The notes beneath the pieces are model-generated. The model saw only the letters and a list, made by a program, of their open reading frames with translations. It was not told the origin of the DNA and ran no database searches. Below are positions 44,869 to 53,671 of a stretch of 64,000 nt of DNA, piece by piece. How positions within the stretch are numbered: the stretch's first letter is position 1; each line of letters starts with the position of its first letter. Made by a program: the position numbers and the translations under genes. The stretch is from Microvirga antarctica (GTDB lineage Bacteria > Pseudomonadota > Alphaproteobacteria > Rhizobiales > Beijerinckiaceae): the NCBI RefSeq assembly GCF_017921815.1, contig NZ_JAGEMM010000001.1:1178001-1242000 (forward strand), given 5' to 3'.

Positions 44869-45090
44869 TCAACAGACGGGGGTCAGTTCCACGGTATCCG
44901 CCTGCAGACCAAACCGATCTGCCAGATGCCACTGAAGCTCCCGGGCAGAATGATAGAGGTAGGTGCAGTCGAGAAGATGGCTGATATCCCGCTTGGGGCC
45001 GAAATCCTGAGTCCAGATGCCGGCCAGCGTAAATCCAGTCGCCCAGGAGTTGCTCCCGGCGCGCGGTGTGAAATGAAATTGCATCGTCAT
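44869..45090 (-). CDS. Small hypothetical protein
   Basis: A 73-residue protein (MTMQFHFTPRAGSNSWATGF, then LLDCTYLYHSARELQWHLADRFGL) on the same strand, 48 bases upstream of the previous small gene, so they may be co-transcribed. A second ATG lies at 45084. No family is recognised and the ribosome-binding site is weak. It may be a short conserved protein of unknown role. Confidence 0.5.
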   Translation of the reverse strand: MTMQFHFTPRAGSNSWATGFTLAGIWTQDFGPKRDISHLLDCTYLYHSARELQWHLADRFGLQADTVELTPVC

Positions 45091-45468
45091 AGGCTTTTCT
45101 AAAGGGGCGCTGCCGCGGAGGGCGCTGCGCCGAATGATTGAAAACTGAAAGCCGGATCGGCGGGTCGCCGACTCGCGCGGTTTTCAGGAAAGACATGGGT
45201 GCGTCAGTCGCTTCGGGTTGTCACATCGGTCGACGTCAATCCGATGACATCGTGGCCGTCCAGAAGCGCTTGATGAAAAATCGACCGGGTCGCACAATTC
45301 TTTATTCTTGATTGAATATCGAACCAACGGGCGATTATCGAAAAGACCTTGGTTTGAGAACCCGGTCGTATTTGATGAATGTCATATACACTGGCCCGCG
45401 GAGATTTTCAAGGTCCGTGAATGGGGCCGCGTCAAAGGTCGTTCGGCGCCGCTCCAGGTCTTGCGAGG
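45091..45468. other. 378-bp stretch without a gene
   Basis: I see no credible coding frame. The ORF reading leftward into pmtA in another frame is a shadow. The region presumably contains the promoter of the small minus-strand genes and the 3' end of pmtA. Confidence 0.4.
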
Positions 45469-46110
45469 TCAGTTTGTCTTGCGAAGTCTCATGAGCTTGA
45501 AGAAACCGGCCGGGAACAACGATTGCAGGGCGACGACTTCCATGATTCCGGTGCTGCGCGCCCAGGCTTCGACCCGTGAGGCTTTGAAGGCGGAGCTCCA
45601 GCCGATGGCCTTTACCAGCGGCGCCGCCAGCTCTTCGAGCGCCGCGACCGGGCCTGCCGGCTGCCCGAAATGGTTCGCCAGAACGATCTCTCCGCCCGGC
45701 TTCAGAACGCGGGCAAATTCCGACAACGCCGTTTCCGGCTCCGGAACCAGCGTGATGATGAACTGCGCTGTGACTGCATCGAAGGACTCGTCGGGAAAAC
45801 TCAGCCGCGTGACATCCATGACCTGGAGGGACTTCACGTGAGAAAGGCCCCGGGAATCGACCTTGGCCTGGGCGCGGCGGAGCATGTCCTCAGACAGGTC
45901 GACACCGAAAACCTCGGCGTGGCTCGGATAATAGCCCAGCGACAGGCCCGTGCCCACACCGGCCTCGAGCACCCGAGGGCCGCAGGCGACGGCGGCGTCG
46001 ACGGCCGCACGCGCCGCCGGCTCGGTCAGCTTGTCGTAGACGACATCATAAATTGGAGCCCATCGCGCGTAGGCTTTGCGCATGAGGGCTGTGGTCTGTC
46101 CATCCGTCAT
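45469..46110 (-). CDS. pmtA: PmtA-type phosphatidylethanolamine N-methyltransferase
   Basis: A SAM-dependent methyltransferase that converts phosphatidylethanolamine stepwise to phosphatidylcholine, a lipid common in Hyphomicrobiales. The 213-residue protein has the N-terminal ARWAPIYDVVYDK motif, the SAM-binding VLEAGVGTGLSLGYYP, and GVDLSEDMLRRAQAKV. Size and motifs fit the rhizobial PmtA group. A related lipid methyltransferase cannot be excluded. Confidence 0.88.
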   Translation of the reverse strand: MTDGQTTALMRKAYARWAPIYDVVYDKLTEPAARAAVDAAVACGPRVLEAGVGTGLSLGYYPSHAEVFGVDLSEDMLRRAQAKVDSRGLSHVKSLQVMDVTRLSFPDESFDAVTAQFIITLVPEPETALSEFARVLKPGGEIVLANHFGQPAGPVAALEELAAPLVKAIGWSSAFKASRVEAWARSTGIMEVVALQSLFPAGFFKLMRLRKTN

Positions 46111-46228
46111 GGAGCGTTCCTAGGCATGATCCGGCCTCGCAATACCGGTTGGCCGGCCCGCGCGCCAAAACAAATCGCGCGATTTGGATAACATTCGAAC
46201 AACAAAGTCTGGAAACCGTCAAAAAAGG

Positions 46229-47383
46229 TCAGGCTGCGGCCGGTGCGGCCTCGGCCATCGCGCGGGCGATCGTCCCCCCCCCGAGAACCCGTGCCCGCGG
46301 ATCATCGCTCTCATAGATGACACAGGCTTGACCGGGCGAGACGCCGTCCTCGGACAAGGCCAGTTCGACCAAGAGGCCGGTCGCATCCTGCCGCAACGTC
46401 GCCGGACGCGGCTCGCGGGTGGAGCGAACACGCACCGCTACCTCCATTCCCGTCTCGGACACGGCCTCAAGCGGAATGTCGCCGAGCCAGTTCACATCCG
46501 TCATTCTGATCAGCCGGGTCGCCAGCGCCTCGCGGGGGCCAACCACCACCCGCGCAGCCTTGGCATCGAGCCTGATCACGTAGAGCGGTTCGCCGGCCGA
46601 AACGCCGAGGCCTTTGCGCTGGCCGATCGTGTAGTGGATAATTCCCGTATGACGGCCCAGCACGCGGCCGTCGAGATGAACGATCTCGCCCCCGTGCACG
46701 GCACCGGGCTTCAACCGCTCGATGACATCGCTGTAGCGACCCTGGGTGACAAAGCAGATGTCCTGGCTGTCGGCCTTCTCGGCCACGGTCAGGCCGAACT
46801 CACGGGCGAGCGCCCGCGTGTCGTCCTTGGGCAATTCGCCCAACGGGAATCGCAGAAGATTCAGCTGCTCCGGGGTCGTGGCATATAGAAAATAGCTCTG
46901 GTCGCGATCAGGATCGGCCGCCCGATGCAAGGCGCGGCGCCCGTCGGGCAACCCTCGGCTCGCCACATAATGGCCCGTGGCCAGGATATCGGCGCCCAGA
47001 TCGCGTGCGGTATCGAGAAGATCCCGGAACTTGATCGAGCGATTGCACTCCACGCACGGAATCGGTGTCTCGCCATCGAGATAGCTCTGGGTGAAACGAT
47101 CGATGACTTCCGCGCGGAATCGCGCCTCATAGTCGAGGACATAATGGGGAATGCCGATGGCCTCCGCCACCCGCCTCGCATCGTGGATATCCTGCCCGGC
47201 GCAGCAGGCGCCTTTGCGATGCACGGCAGCACCATGGTCGTAGAGCTGCAGGGTAATGCCCAGCACGTCATAGCCCTCCCGCTTGAGGAGAGCGGCGACG
47301 ACGGAGGAATCGACGCCACCGGACATGGCGACGACCACCCGTGTGTCCGCGGGCGCGCGAGGAAGACCAAGAGAATTGAGCAT
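46229..47383 (-). CDS. mnmA: tRNA-specific 2-thiouridylase MnmA
   Basis: Makes 2-thiouridine at the wobble position (U34) of tRNAs for Lys, Glu and Gln, using ATP and a persulfide sulfur. The 384-residue protein has the PP-loop SGGVDSSV, a catalytic Cys in [26 protein letters not shown] and the second catalytic Cys in DSQDICFV. The C-terminal beta barrel contains GPREALATR. The start is ATG 47383, directly after a GTG. The TusA-like protein at 7938 might be a sulfur donor, though most alphaproteobacteria do not use the full TusBCDE relay. Confidence 0.95.
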   Translation of the reverse strand: MLNSLGLPRAPADTRVVVAMSGGVDSSVVAALLKREGYDVLGITLQLYDHGAAVHRKGACCAGQDIHDARRVAEAIGIPHYVLDYEARFRAEVIDRFTQSYLDGETPIPCVECNRSIKFRDLLDTARDLGADILATGHYVASRGLPDGRRALHRAADPDRDQSYFLYATTPEQLNLLRFPLGELPKDDTRALAREFGLTVAEKADSQDICFVTQGRYSDVIERLKPGAVHGGEIVHLDGRVLGRHTGIIHYTIGQRKGLGVSAGEPLYVIRLDAKAARVVVGPREALATRLIRMTDVNWLGDIPLEAVSETGMEVAVRVRSTREPRPATLRQDATGLLVELALSEDGVSPGQACVIYESDDPRARVLGGGTIARAMAEAAPAAA

Positions 47384-47617
47384 CACACCATCCAGAGGCG
47401 CCGTTCAAGGCGGCGCACGGGAAGCAGCAAAGAGCCGTCTATACCCTTTGACGCGGGAAAATTCCAGAGCCTGAAACAACGCAAAGCAACACCGCCTTAA
47501 CCAATATGGCGAAATCGGGGCGGGCTGGTAATTTCAGCTTTGCGCTTAGGAAAACATTAAGCCGGGCCATGTAATTTGAGGTTCTACGAGGTCGTTGAAT
47601 TTTTGTGTGAGCGTATC

Positions 47618-47893
47618 ATGACCGAACCCCACCGCCCGAGGGTCAAGTATGTCATTGGGCCCGACGGCAGTCCCTTAACGATTGCTGACCTACCGCCTTC
47701 CAGTACTCGCCGCTGGGTCATCCGTCGCAAGGCCGAAGTGGTCGCCGCTGTCCGCGGCGGGCTCCTTAGCCTGGAGGAGGCCTGTCATCGCTACACGTTG
47801 ACGACAGAGGAATTCTTGAGCTGGCAGCTCTCCATAGACCAGCACGGTCTTGCAGGTCTGCGCACCACGCGGATCCAACAATACCGCCAGTAA
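47618..47893 (+). CDS. sciP: CtrA inhibitor SciP (DUF1153)
   Basis: A 91-residue DNA-associated protein that binds CtrA at promoters and keeps CtrA-activated genes silent in G1/swarmer cells. The sequence VKYVIGPDGSPLTIADLPP, RRWVIRRKAEVVAAVRGGLLS and AGLRTTRIQQYR is almost invariant in the family. The ATG at 47618 gives the normal length. CtrA half-site-like TTAACCA lies at 47497-47503 upstream. It sits 5 kb from ctrA itself, as in other Hyphomicrobiales. Confidence 0.93.
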   Translation: MTEPHRPRVKYVIGPDGSPLTIADLPPSSTRRWVIRRKAEVVAAVRGGLLSLEEACHRYTLTTEEFLSWQLSIDQHGLAGLRTTRIQQYRQ

Positions 47894-47918
47894 CCGGCGT
47901 TCTCAAACGTCTCGGCGC

Positions 47919-47949
47919 AAAAGCATCGCTCGCATCGAGCGGTGCTTTT
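47919..47949 (+). terminator. Intrinsic terminator of sciP
   Basis: 14-base arms AAAAGCATCGCTCG and CGAGCGGTGCTTTT pair perfectly but for one T-G wobble around a 3-base loop, followed by TCTGCTTTT. It begins 26 bases after the sciP stop. Confidence 0.88.
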
Positions 47950-47990
47950 CTGCTTTTAAAAGCTCACGTCTTACGCGCGGGTTCCTGCCG

Positions 47991-48005
47991 TTAAGCTATT
48001 CCTAA
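47991..48005. promoter_or_regulatory. Near-consensus CtrA site (TTAA-N7-CTAA)
   Basis: TTAA (47991-47994), seven bases, CTAA followed by C: one mismatch to the CtrA consensus. It is 52 bases before the start of the FlbD-like HTH gene. Confidence 0.4.
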
Positions 48006-48056
48006 CTATGTCCAGGCCTAATCGTGACATCGCCGCCTTTCATGTAGGGTCGTCCA

Positions 48057-48326
48057 TTGTCTCACGTCATCGATACAGCGTCTCAGACTTCGCTCTCCGA
48101 CCGCACGACGAGCGGCAGAGGCATCCGGCTCGTCGGGCAGACCGTGGCCGATGTGGAGCGACACCTGATCCTCGACACGCTCGATTTCTTCAAGGGCAAC
48201 AGGACACATGCGGCCAGGATCCTCGGAATTTCCATCCGCACCCTTCGCAACAAGCTGAACGAATACGACGAGGACGGTTTCCAAGTGCCCGGACCCGGTC
48301 AAAGCCGCGATCTGTCGATGGCCTAG
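48057..48326 (+). CDS. Free-standing Fis-type HTH protein, like the FlbD C-terminal domain
   Basis: An 89-residue protein with LVGQTVADVERHLILDTLDF, KGNRTHAARILGISIRTLRNKLNEY, the DNA-binding end of NtrC-family regulators and closest in wording to FlbD. There is no receiver and no AAA+ sigma-54 domain. The start is TTG 48057 with AGGGT upstream. It lies between sciP and ctrA, so a role in flagellar or cell-cycle transcription is likely but not shown. Its stop overlaps that of the convergent methyltransferase in a CTAG. Confidence 0.85.
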   Translation: MSHVIDTASQTSLSDRTTSGRGIRLVGQTVADVERHLILDTLDFFKGNRTHAARILGISIRTLRNKLNEYDEDGFQVPGPGQSRDLSMA

Positions 48327-49150
48327 AGCTTGCGGAGCCAGAGGCTCGTCTCGAGGGCGCCTGCCTTCAGCGCAATCTCCGCCAGCACCGCGGGTGCGCC
48401 GACGCCCAGCATGTGGCGGGCGACAAAATAGCTCGCGAAGACTAGCTCGTACGCTCCGCCCTGAAGCAAAGCGCCGACCATCATCTGCTCATTGTAGGCG
48501 CGCCAGGTCCACGCCTCGGGATAGGCGAACGGCAAGGTGATGTCGTGGACATGGACGAGAGCACCGGAGGGCAGGCGCGGAAGCACGTCGAGGAAAAGCC
48601 GGTCCACATCGGTGCCAGGCATGGCGATATGGCTCGAATCGATAAACAGGACGTCGCCGCCTTCCATCGACTCAACGATGGCCGGGTCCGCATCCTGCAG
48701 CAACACCGGCACGTGGCGTACCGCCAACCGGGCGAGTGCCGCCCGTGGGGCGGGATCGATGCAGGTGATGGTCGTCGGCAGCCCCCCGTCGGCCACCGCC
48801 TGAGCGAGAAACCGCGTCGAATGCCCCGACCCGATCTCCACGATCCGGCGAGGCTTGTGGGTCCTCACCATTGCGTAGGCGGCCGCCGCATCGAGGCGTG
48901 GAAACCAGTCCTGGTCAAAGCGCGCCGGCCCGCCGCCGGCGGCAATCGCCCTCAGGTCATCCGATAGGGTGGCGATATGGGACAAGGTCGCGGCAAAGCG
49001 AGGGCGTGCGGACTCGAAGAGAGGCGCCAGGCCCGGGTAATCAAGAGGCGTGACGCTCGCTGCGTAGCGATACGGAATGAAAAAGCCGCGCGAACGTCCC
49101 CCGGCAATCGTTGATAGTCCGAACCCCAGACGGCGCCAGAAAGCGGTCAC
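48323..49150 (-). CDS. Class I SAM-dependent methyltransferase (Methyltransf_24 type)
   Basis: A 275-residue protein with PRRIVEIGSGHSTRFLAQA as the SAM-binding site, ITCIDPAPR, GGDVLFIDSSHIAMPGTD and VHVHDITLPFAYP. It resembles the Methyltransf_24 group, in which Asp and His line the active site. The start is GTG 49150. It follows the UPF0104 protein by 8 bases, so the two are one operon. The target is unknown, perhaps a lipid or sugar. Confidence 0.78.
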   Translation of the reverse strand: MTAFWRRLGFGLSTIAGGRSRGFFIPYRYAASVTPLDYPGLAPLFESARPRFAATLSHIATLSDDLRAIAAGGGPARFDQDWFPRLDAAAAYAMVRTHKPRRIVEIGSGHSTRFLAQAVADGGLPTTITCIDPAPRAALARLAVRHVPVLLQDADPAIVESMEGGDVLFIDSSHIAMPGTDVDRLFLDVLPRLPSGALVHVHDITLPFAYPEAWTWRAYNEQMMVGALLQGGAYELVFASYFVARHMLGVGAPAVLAEIALKAGALETSLWLRKL

Positions 49151-49158
49151 GACGACGG

Positions 49159-50160
49159 TCAGACGCGCGGTGACGGCGGCAGCGGGCCGTCGCCGGGCGA
49201 GACCCGACCCCGCCAGGCCTGAGCCAGGCGCGCGCGTTCGAACAGTACGACAACAATCAGCGACAGCGCGAAGGGGATCAGCAGATAGAACAGCCGGAAG
49301 ACGATCAAAGCTGCGAGGACGTCGGCCTTCGGAATGTCAGGCATGGCGGTGAGGAAGACGAGCTCGAACACCCCGAGCCCGCCGGGCGCGTGGCTGACGA
49401 GCGCTGCCGAGAAGGACGCCAGGAAGACCGCCAGCACCACCACGAAGCTGGGCTCCAGATGGGCGGGAAGGACGAAGTAGATGATCCCGGCCGCCCCGAG
49501 CAATTCCAGGGGCGCGGCCAGAAGCTGGCGGATCATGATGGCGGGACGCGGGTATTGGAGCTTTGCCTTGCGGATCGTCATCGGCGGAAGGTGAAGGATG
49601 GAGCCGATCACGTAGAGCGCAACGAATCCCAGCAGGAGAATCCCCACCACCCGCGCGGTGCCCGGATTGGTCAGGGCGACAGGGAGAAGGTCCTCAAGCC
49701 GGTGCAGCAGGCTCGGATCGACCGTGAGGACGATGCCACCAAGCAGGATCGTGCCAAGACCGAAGGTGAATGAGCACAAAGCCACCAGCACGGCGATCTG
49801 CGGCGCGCTCAAGCCCTTGGAAGTATAGGCCCTGTAGCGCACGACGGCGCCCGAGAAAACGGAGGCGCCGATATTATGCGAAAGCGCATAGGTCGTGAAC
49901 GACGTGACGGAGACGAACAGCCAGGAAATGTGGCGGACGCCGAGATGAAGCAAGGCGATCCGGTCGTACCAGGCGAGCGCCAGGTAGGCCACGAGCGTGG
50001 AGAGACCGGCCAGAGCATAACGCCGACCGGGAACAGCCGTGAGGCTCTCCCATACGTCATCCAGTGAAAGGCCACGAAGTTCGCGATACAGAAGCCAACA
50101 GGAGACGACGACAGCGACAAGCCCGATCAGGGGCCAGATAAACTCACGCACATTTTTCAT
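49159..50160 (-). CDS. UPF0104/lysylphosphatidylglycerol synthase-like transmembrane protein
   Basis: A 333-residue polytopic membrane protein with about 8 helices. The AYDRIALLHLGVRHISWLF-like region, SHNIGASVFSGAVVRYR and the HAPGGLGVFELVFL motif are characteristic of the LPG synthase TM family (MprF N-terminal-like) seen without a catalytic domain. It probably acts as a lipid flippase or in lipid modification. It is the upstream gene of a two-gene operon with the methyltransferase. Confidence 0.85.
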   Translation of the reverse strand: MKNVREFIWPLIGLVAVVVSCWLLYRELRGLSLDDVWESLTAVPGRRYALAGLSTLVAYLALAWYDRIALLHLGVRHISWLFVSVTSFTTYALSHNIGASVFSGAVVRYRAYTSKGLSAPQIAVLVALCSFTFGLGTILLGGIVLTVDPSLLHRLEDLLPVALTNPGTARVVGILLLGFVALYVIGSILHLPPMTIRKAKLQYPRPAIMIRQLLAAPLELLGAAGIIYFVLPAHLEPSFVVVLAVFLASFSAALVSHAPGGLGVFELVFLTAMPDIPKADVLAALIVFRLFYLLIPFALSLIVVVLFERARLAQAWRGRVSPGDGPLPPSPRV

Positions 50161-50335
50161 CGACGCCGTCGGTCTCCCTTGCGGTCGCTCTTGTGTGCCT
50201 AGAATTCACCTGCTCTGCAAGGGGCAACCACCGGCCCGGGCGGGGTAGCCCTCGCCCGCCCGTGCTCACAGCCGCGCCCTTCGCGCGAAGCGCAACCGGA
50301 ACCGGGCGGGGCCACCAGAAAAGCGCGCAGCCGCG

Positions 50336-50710
50336 CTACAGGCCCTTCGCTTTCAGCCAATTCCGGAGGAAGGAAATTTCCTTCTCCTGCGCAGCGACAA
50401 TTTCACGGGCCAGCTTCTTCAGCGCTGGATCCTTACCGTGCTCCAGTTCGATCCTGGCCATGTCGACGGCGCCCTGGTGGTGAGGGATCATGCCGCGGGC
50501 GAAGTCCACATCCGCATCGCCGCTAAACGGAATCGCCATCCCGGCATGCATGCGTGCATTGGCCGCCTGAAAGGCGGTGGTCGAGGGGCTATCGGCAGCC
50601 GCAGGGGCGGCCCCATGGCCCGCATGCGGGTTGGGCTGCTGGGCCAGCGCCGGGGCCGGGGCCGACAGGCACAGAAAGCCCAATCCGCAGATAAGTGTCA
50701 GACGGTTCAT
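50336..50710 (-). CDS. DUF305 protein, secreted, metal-binding
   Basis: A 124-residue protein with a signal peptide (LTLICGLGFLCLSAPAPALAQ). The DUF305 core contains MHAGMAIPFSGDADVDFARGMIPHHQGAVDMARIELEHG, with its Met/His-rich sites. DUF305 proteins are often found with copper or heavy-metal genes, but none are adjacent here. The start has AGGAG upstream. Confidence 0.9.
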   Translation of the reverse strand: MNRLTLICGLGFLCLSAPAPALAQQPNPHAGHGAAPAAADSPSTTAFQAANARMHAGMAIPFSGDADVDFARGMIPHHQGAVDMARIELEHGKDPALKKLAREIVAAQEKEISFLRNWLKAKGL

Positions 50711-50835
50711 TCGTTGTCTCCTTTTCGCCTGGGCGGGCACCGGGTGGAGCCTCACGATCCCTGTGGCCGATTGCACTTCCGTTTTCGCCATGAGACATCC
50801 TTGTGTCACGTTCGCAACGTCCCGGAGAACCACCT

Positions 50836-51468
50836 ATGACGTCGCCGGCACCGATCACGCTGAACCTCGACGGCTATACGGATATTCCGGCCGGCAAGGT
50901 GGCGTCCATCGTCACTTATCTGGAAATGCATGAACCGCCGGCAACGCCCGCAGGGTCAGATCTGCGCGGCTACGCGCTTGATCGCCTGACGACCGATCTT
51001 GCCCGCTATCGCGCGCTGTTTTCGCAGATTGGCGATCCCTGGCTCTGGTTCGGTCATGCGGTGCTGGACGATTCCGAGATCGCTGGCCTGCTGCTTCACC
51101 CGGACGTGGAGGCCTCAGTCCTCGCACAGGACGGGCTCGATCTCGGACTGCTCGTGCTCGATTTTCGCGCCGGCGAGGACGCGGAGCTGATGTATTTCGG
51201 GCTGGTGCCGGGGATGACCGGCAGGGGCGTCGGGCGCTTCCTGATGGATGAGGCGATCCGCCGGGCCTTTTCGCGCCCGGTGACGCGATTCTTTGTCCAT
51301 ACCTGCTCGCTCGACCACCCGGACGCCGTGAGCTTCTACGTGCGGTCCGGATTCACGCCCTACAAGCGGGCGGTCGAAGTCGCGGACGATCCGCGATTGC
51401 GGGGATTTCTGCCGCTCACCTGCGCGCCGCAGGTGCCGATCATCCACCCGGAAACTGACAGCCGGTGA
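50836..51468 (+). CDS. GNAT-family N-acetyltransferase
   Basis: A 210-residue acetyl-CoA-dependent transferase. The GNAT core reads AELMYFGLVPGMTGRGVGRFLMDEAI (motif A with RGVG) followed by LDHPDAVSFYVRSGFTPYKRAVE. The N-terminal 60 residues are not conserved. Substrate unknown. The CCGGAGAACCACCT before the ATG supplies a ribosome-binding site. Its promoter is divergent from the DUF305 gene. Confidence 0.85.
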   Translation: MTSPAPITLNLDGYTDIPAGKVASIVTYLEMHEPPATPAGSDLRGYALDRLTTDLARYRALFSQIGDPWLWFGHAVLDDSEIAGLLLHPDVEASVLAQDGLDLGLLVLDFRAGEDAELMYFGLVPGMTGRGVGRFLMDEAIRRAFSRPVTRFFVHTCSLDHPDAVSFYVRSGFTPYKRAVEVADDPRLRGFLPLTCAPQVPIIHPETDSR

Positions 51469-51532
51469 CGCACGGACGCGCCCGTCTTGGCGCATCCGTG
51501 ACCGATGGGTGACCGAGAAAATCGAACGAGCG

Positions 51533-51937
51533 TTAGGCTGACGCCCGCATGGCGCGTCGTTGCGCATACTGGCTGACGACCGCCTGCTCTCTGACGGCAT
51601 CGAGACCACGTTCGCGGTCGTCGAGGCTCTCGGCCTTCTTCAACTCCTCGAAGGCCTCGCCAAGTTCGGCCTTGGCGTCGTCGAGCTGGGCATGAAGATT
51701 GGCGCCGGATTGACGGAGATTGTCCCGGCGCTGGGCGGCGGCGCGGGCATAGGTGGGGTATGCGAAGTGGTTCGGGTCGGAGATCCCCGTCTTCTGTTCC
51801 TCCACGGCGATTTCCCGATCGAGGTCAGCCGCCATGCGGTCGAACTCGGCGATCATCATGTCGATCTGGGCGACCCGCCGACGTTTCTCGTCGACCTGAA
51901 AGCGCTTGAGGCGGATGAGCGTGTCCCGCGACTTCAT
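51533..51937 (-). CDS. fliJ: Flagellar export chaperone FliJ
   Basis: A 134-residue coiled-coil protein (RLKRFQVDEKRRRVAQIDMM, IAEFDRMAADLDREI) with the length and heptad pattern of FliJ, the stalk protein that links the export ATPase FliI to the gate. The ATG at 51937 follows GGAG. The usual partner fliI is missing next to it, and no other flagellar genes are in the window. fliJ faces away from ctrA, an arrangement common in Hyphomicrobiales. Confidence 0.85.
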   Translation of the reverse strand: MKSRDTLIRLKRFQVDEKRRRVAQIDMMIAEFDRMAADLDREIAVEEQKTGISDPNHFAYPTYARAAAQRRDNLRQSGANLHAQLDDAKAELGEAFEELKKAESLDDRERGLDAVREQAVVSQYAQRRAMRASA

Positions 51938-52452
51938 CTTGATTGAACTCCACACGTCGCTGTTTCATGTGCCCGGCTGATCGCTCAGTTATCCGCCGGC
52001 CATGCCCTACCATCCGGCATGGAGGTTGACCGTTCCTTACCGAAGCGGAGGAAAGCGACGGCCCCTGCCCGCAGCGCCGCAGGAAGGCCCCGATCAGCCC
52101 GCAGATCGTCGCCCACCATCAACCTTTCATTTACCCATTTCGTTAAGAGTGGATCGCGAACAGGACGCGCCCTCGGGACCGCGCCCTGGGCGGGGCTTCA
52201 TGGCTGCGCCAATCGGGTTTTCGGAAGGTGCGACAGGCTGAACGATGGCAAAGTTCCAACCCCGTGACGGACAGGGCGACAGACGGATCGGCACGGCCGG
52301 GTCGTTAATCGCTTGCATGTGCGAATCAGGGTTTGTTAACCATTCCGTATTAGCGTTGCGAATCAGTTCAAAGGGCATTTGCGACACGCCCTGTCGCGAA
52401 TGGGCAGCATTCAGCTGTTCGGTAGCCCAAGGGCAAGGGCTGGGGATTTAAC
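51938..52452. other. 515-bp fliJ-ctrA divergent promoter region
   Basis: No gene is seen. The right part becomes AT-rich and contains TTAACCAT at 52336-52343, a CtrA half-site, 110 bases before the ctrA ATG, plus single TTAA motifs at 52143 and 52305. This arrangement is consistent with CtrA regulating its own promoter and perhaps fliJ. Confidence 0.6.
52336..52343 (+). promoter_or_regulatory. CtrA half-site TTAACCAT upstream of ctrA
   Basis: TTAACCAT is the common half-site form recognised by CtrA. It is on the plus strand, 110 bases before the ctrA start. Confidence 0.5.
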
Positions 52453-53154
52453 ATGCGCGTACTTCTGATCGAAGACGACAGCGCAACTGCGCAAAGCATC
52501 GAGCTGATGCTCAAATCCGAGAATTTCAACGTCTATGCGACGGATCTCGGAGAAGAGGGCATCGACCTCGGCAAGCTCTACGATTACGACATCATCCTTC
52601 TCGACCTGAATCTTCCCGACATGTCGGGATATGAGGTTCTGCGCACGCTGCGGGTCGCGAAGGTCAAGACGCCGATCCTGATCCTCTCCGGCATGGCGGG
52701 CATCGAGGACAAGGTGAAGGGACTGGGCTTCGGGGCCGATGACTACCTCACCAAGCCCTTCCACAAGGACGAGCTCGTCGCCCGCATCCACGCCATCGTC
52801 CGGCGCTCGAAGGGCCACGCGCAGTCGGTCATCACCACCGCCGATCTGGTGGTCAACCTCGACACCAAGACAGTCGAGGTCGGAGCCGCCCGGGTCCACC
52901 TGACCGGCAAGGAATACCAGATGCTGGAGCTGCTCTCGCTCCGCAAGGGCACGACCCTGACGAAGGAGATGTTCCTCAACCATCTCTATGGCGGCATGGA
53001 CGAACCCGAGTTGAAGATCATTGACGTCTTCATCTGCAAGCTGCGCAAGAAGCTCGCCAATGCCTCCCAGGGCAAGAACTACATCGAGACGGTCTGGGGG
53101 CGCGGTTACGTCCTGCGCGAGCCGACCGAGGCCGAACAGCGCATGGCGGTCTAG
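52453..53154 (+). CDS. ctrA: Cell-cycle response regulator CtrA
   Basis: Master OmpR-type regulator of the alphaproteobacterial cell cycle and polar development. The 233-residue protein has the receiver with acidic IEDDS, phospho-Asp51 in [16 protein letters not shown], Lys in YLTKPFHK, and a C-terminal winged helix with [14 protein letters not shown] and [11 protein letters not shown], both nearly invariant in CtrA. Length fits. It is activated by phosphotransfer from ChpT, whose gene is 500 bases away, and restrained by SciP. A strong terminator follows. Confidence 0.98.
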   Translation: MRVLLIEDDSATAQSIELMLKSENFNVYATDLGEEGIDLGKLYDYDIILLDLNLPDMSGYEVLRTLRVAKVKTPILILSGMAGIEDKVKGLGFGADDYLTKPFHKDELVARIHAIVRRSKGHAQSVITTADLVVNLDTKTVEVGAARVHLTGKEYQMLELLSLRKGTTLTKEMFLNHLYGGMDEPELKIIDVFICKLRKKLANASQGKNYIETVWGRGYVLREPTEAEQRMAV

Positions 53155-53180
53155 GCCCCTTGCAAACCGCCTGTGAAAAT

Positions 53181-53206
53181 GCCCGGCTCGATGCCGGGCT
53201 TTTTAT
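53181..53206 (+). terminator. Intrinsic terminator of ctrA
   Basis: GCCCGGC, 5-base loop, GCCGGGC, then TTTTTATT. It starts 27 bases after the ctrA stop. Textbook rho-independent form. Confidence 0.92.
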
Positions 53207-53227
53207 TGGGTGGAAGCGGAGATCCCG

Positions 53228-53665
53228 ATGCGATCGATCCTGGATTCCTGGCAGTTCTGGGCCCTCCTGTCGGCGGGCTTCGCTGCCCTTACGGCAATTT
53301 TCGCCAAAGTCGGCGTGGAGGCTATCGGCTCCGATTTCGCCACCCTGATCCGTACCCTGGTCATTCTGGTCGTGGTGGCGGCCCTTCTCGTCGCCACGGG
53401 ACAATGGCAGCGCCTGGATTCCGTATCCGGCCGGACCTACGGTTTCCTGATCCTGTCGGGCATGGCCACCGGCGCGTCATGGCTCTGCTATTTCCGCGCC
53501 CTCAAGATCGGAGACGCGGCGCGGGTCGCCCCTCTCGACAAGCTCAGCGTCGTCCTGGTCGCGGTGTTCGGCGTGCTGTTTCTCGGCGAGCGCCTGTCTG
53601 GCCTCAACTGGGCCGGCGTCGCCCTGCTGGCGGCCGGCGCCGTCCTCGTGGCCGTGCGGAACTGA
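53228..53665 (+). CDS. EamA/DMT family transporter, half-size
   Basis: A 145-residue membrane protein with about five hydrophobic helices carrying one EamA repeat (WALLSAGFAALTAIFAKVGVE, SFLCYFRALKIGDAARVAPLDKLSV-like end and VLFLGERL). DMT exporters usually have two repeats, so this would act as a dimer or multimer. GGAG lies seven bases before the ATG. The position between ctrA and chpT is probably incidental. Confidence 0.82.
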   Translation: MRSILDSWQFWALLSAGFAALTAIFAKVGVEAIGSDFATLIRTLVILVVVAALLVATGQWQRLDSVSGRTYGFLILSGMATGASWLCYFRALKIGDAARVAPLDKLSVVLVAVFGVLFLGERLSGLNWAGVALLAAGAVLVAVRN

Positions 53666-53671
53666 CCGGCG

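Noticed and set aside
46110..46121. GTTCC upstream of pmtA as an EcfG promoter
   Set aside because: It is only about ten bases from the start codon, too close for a -35 element.
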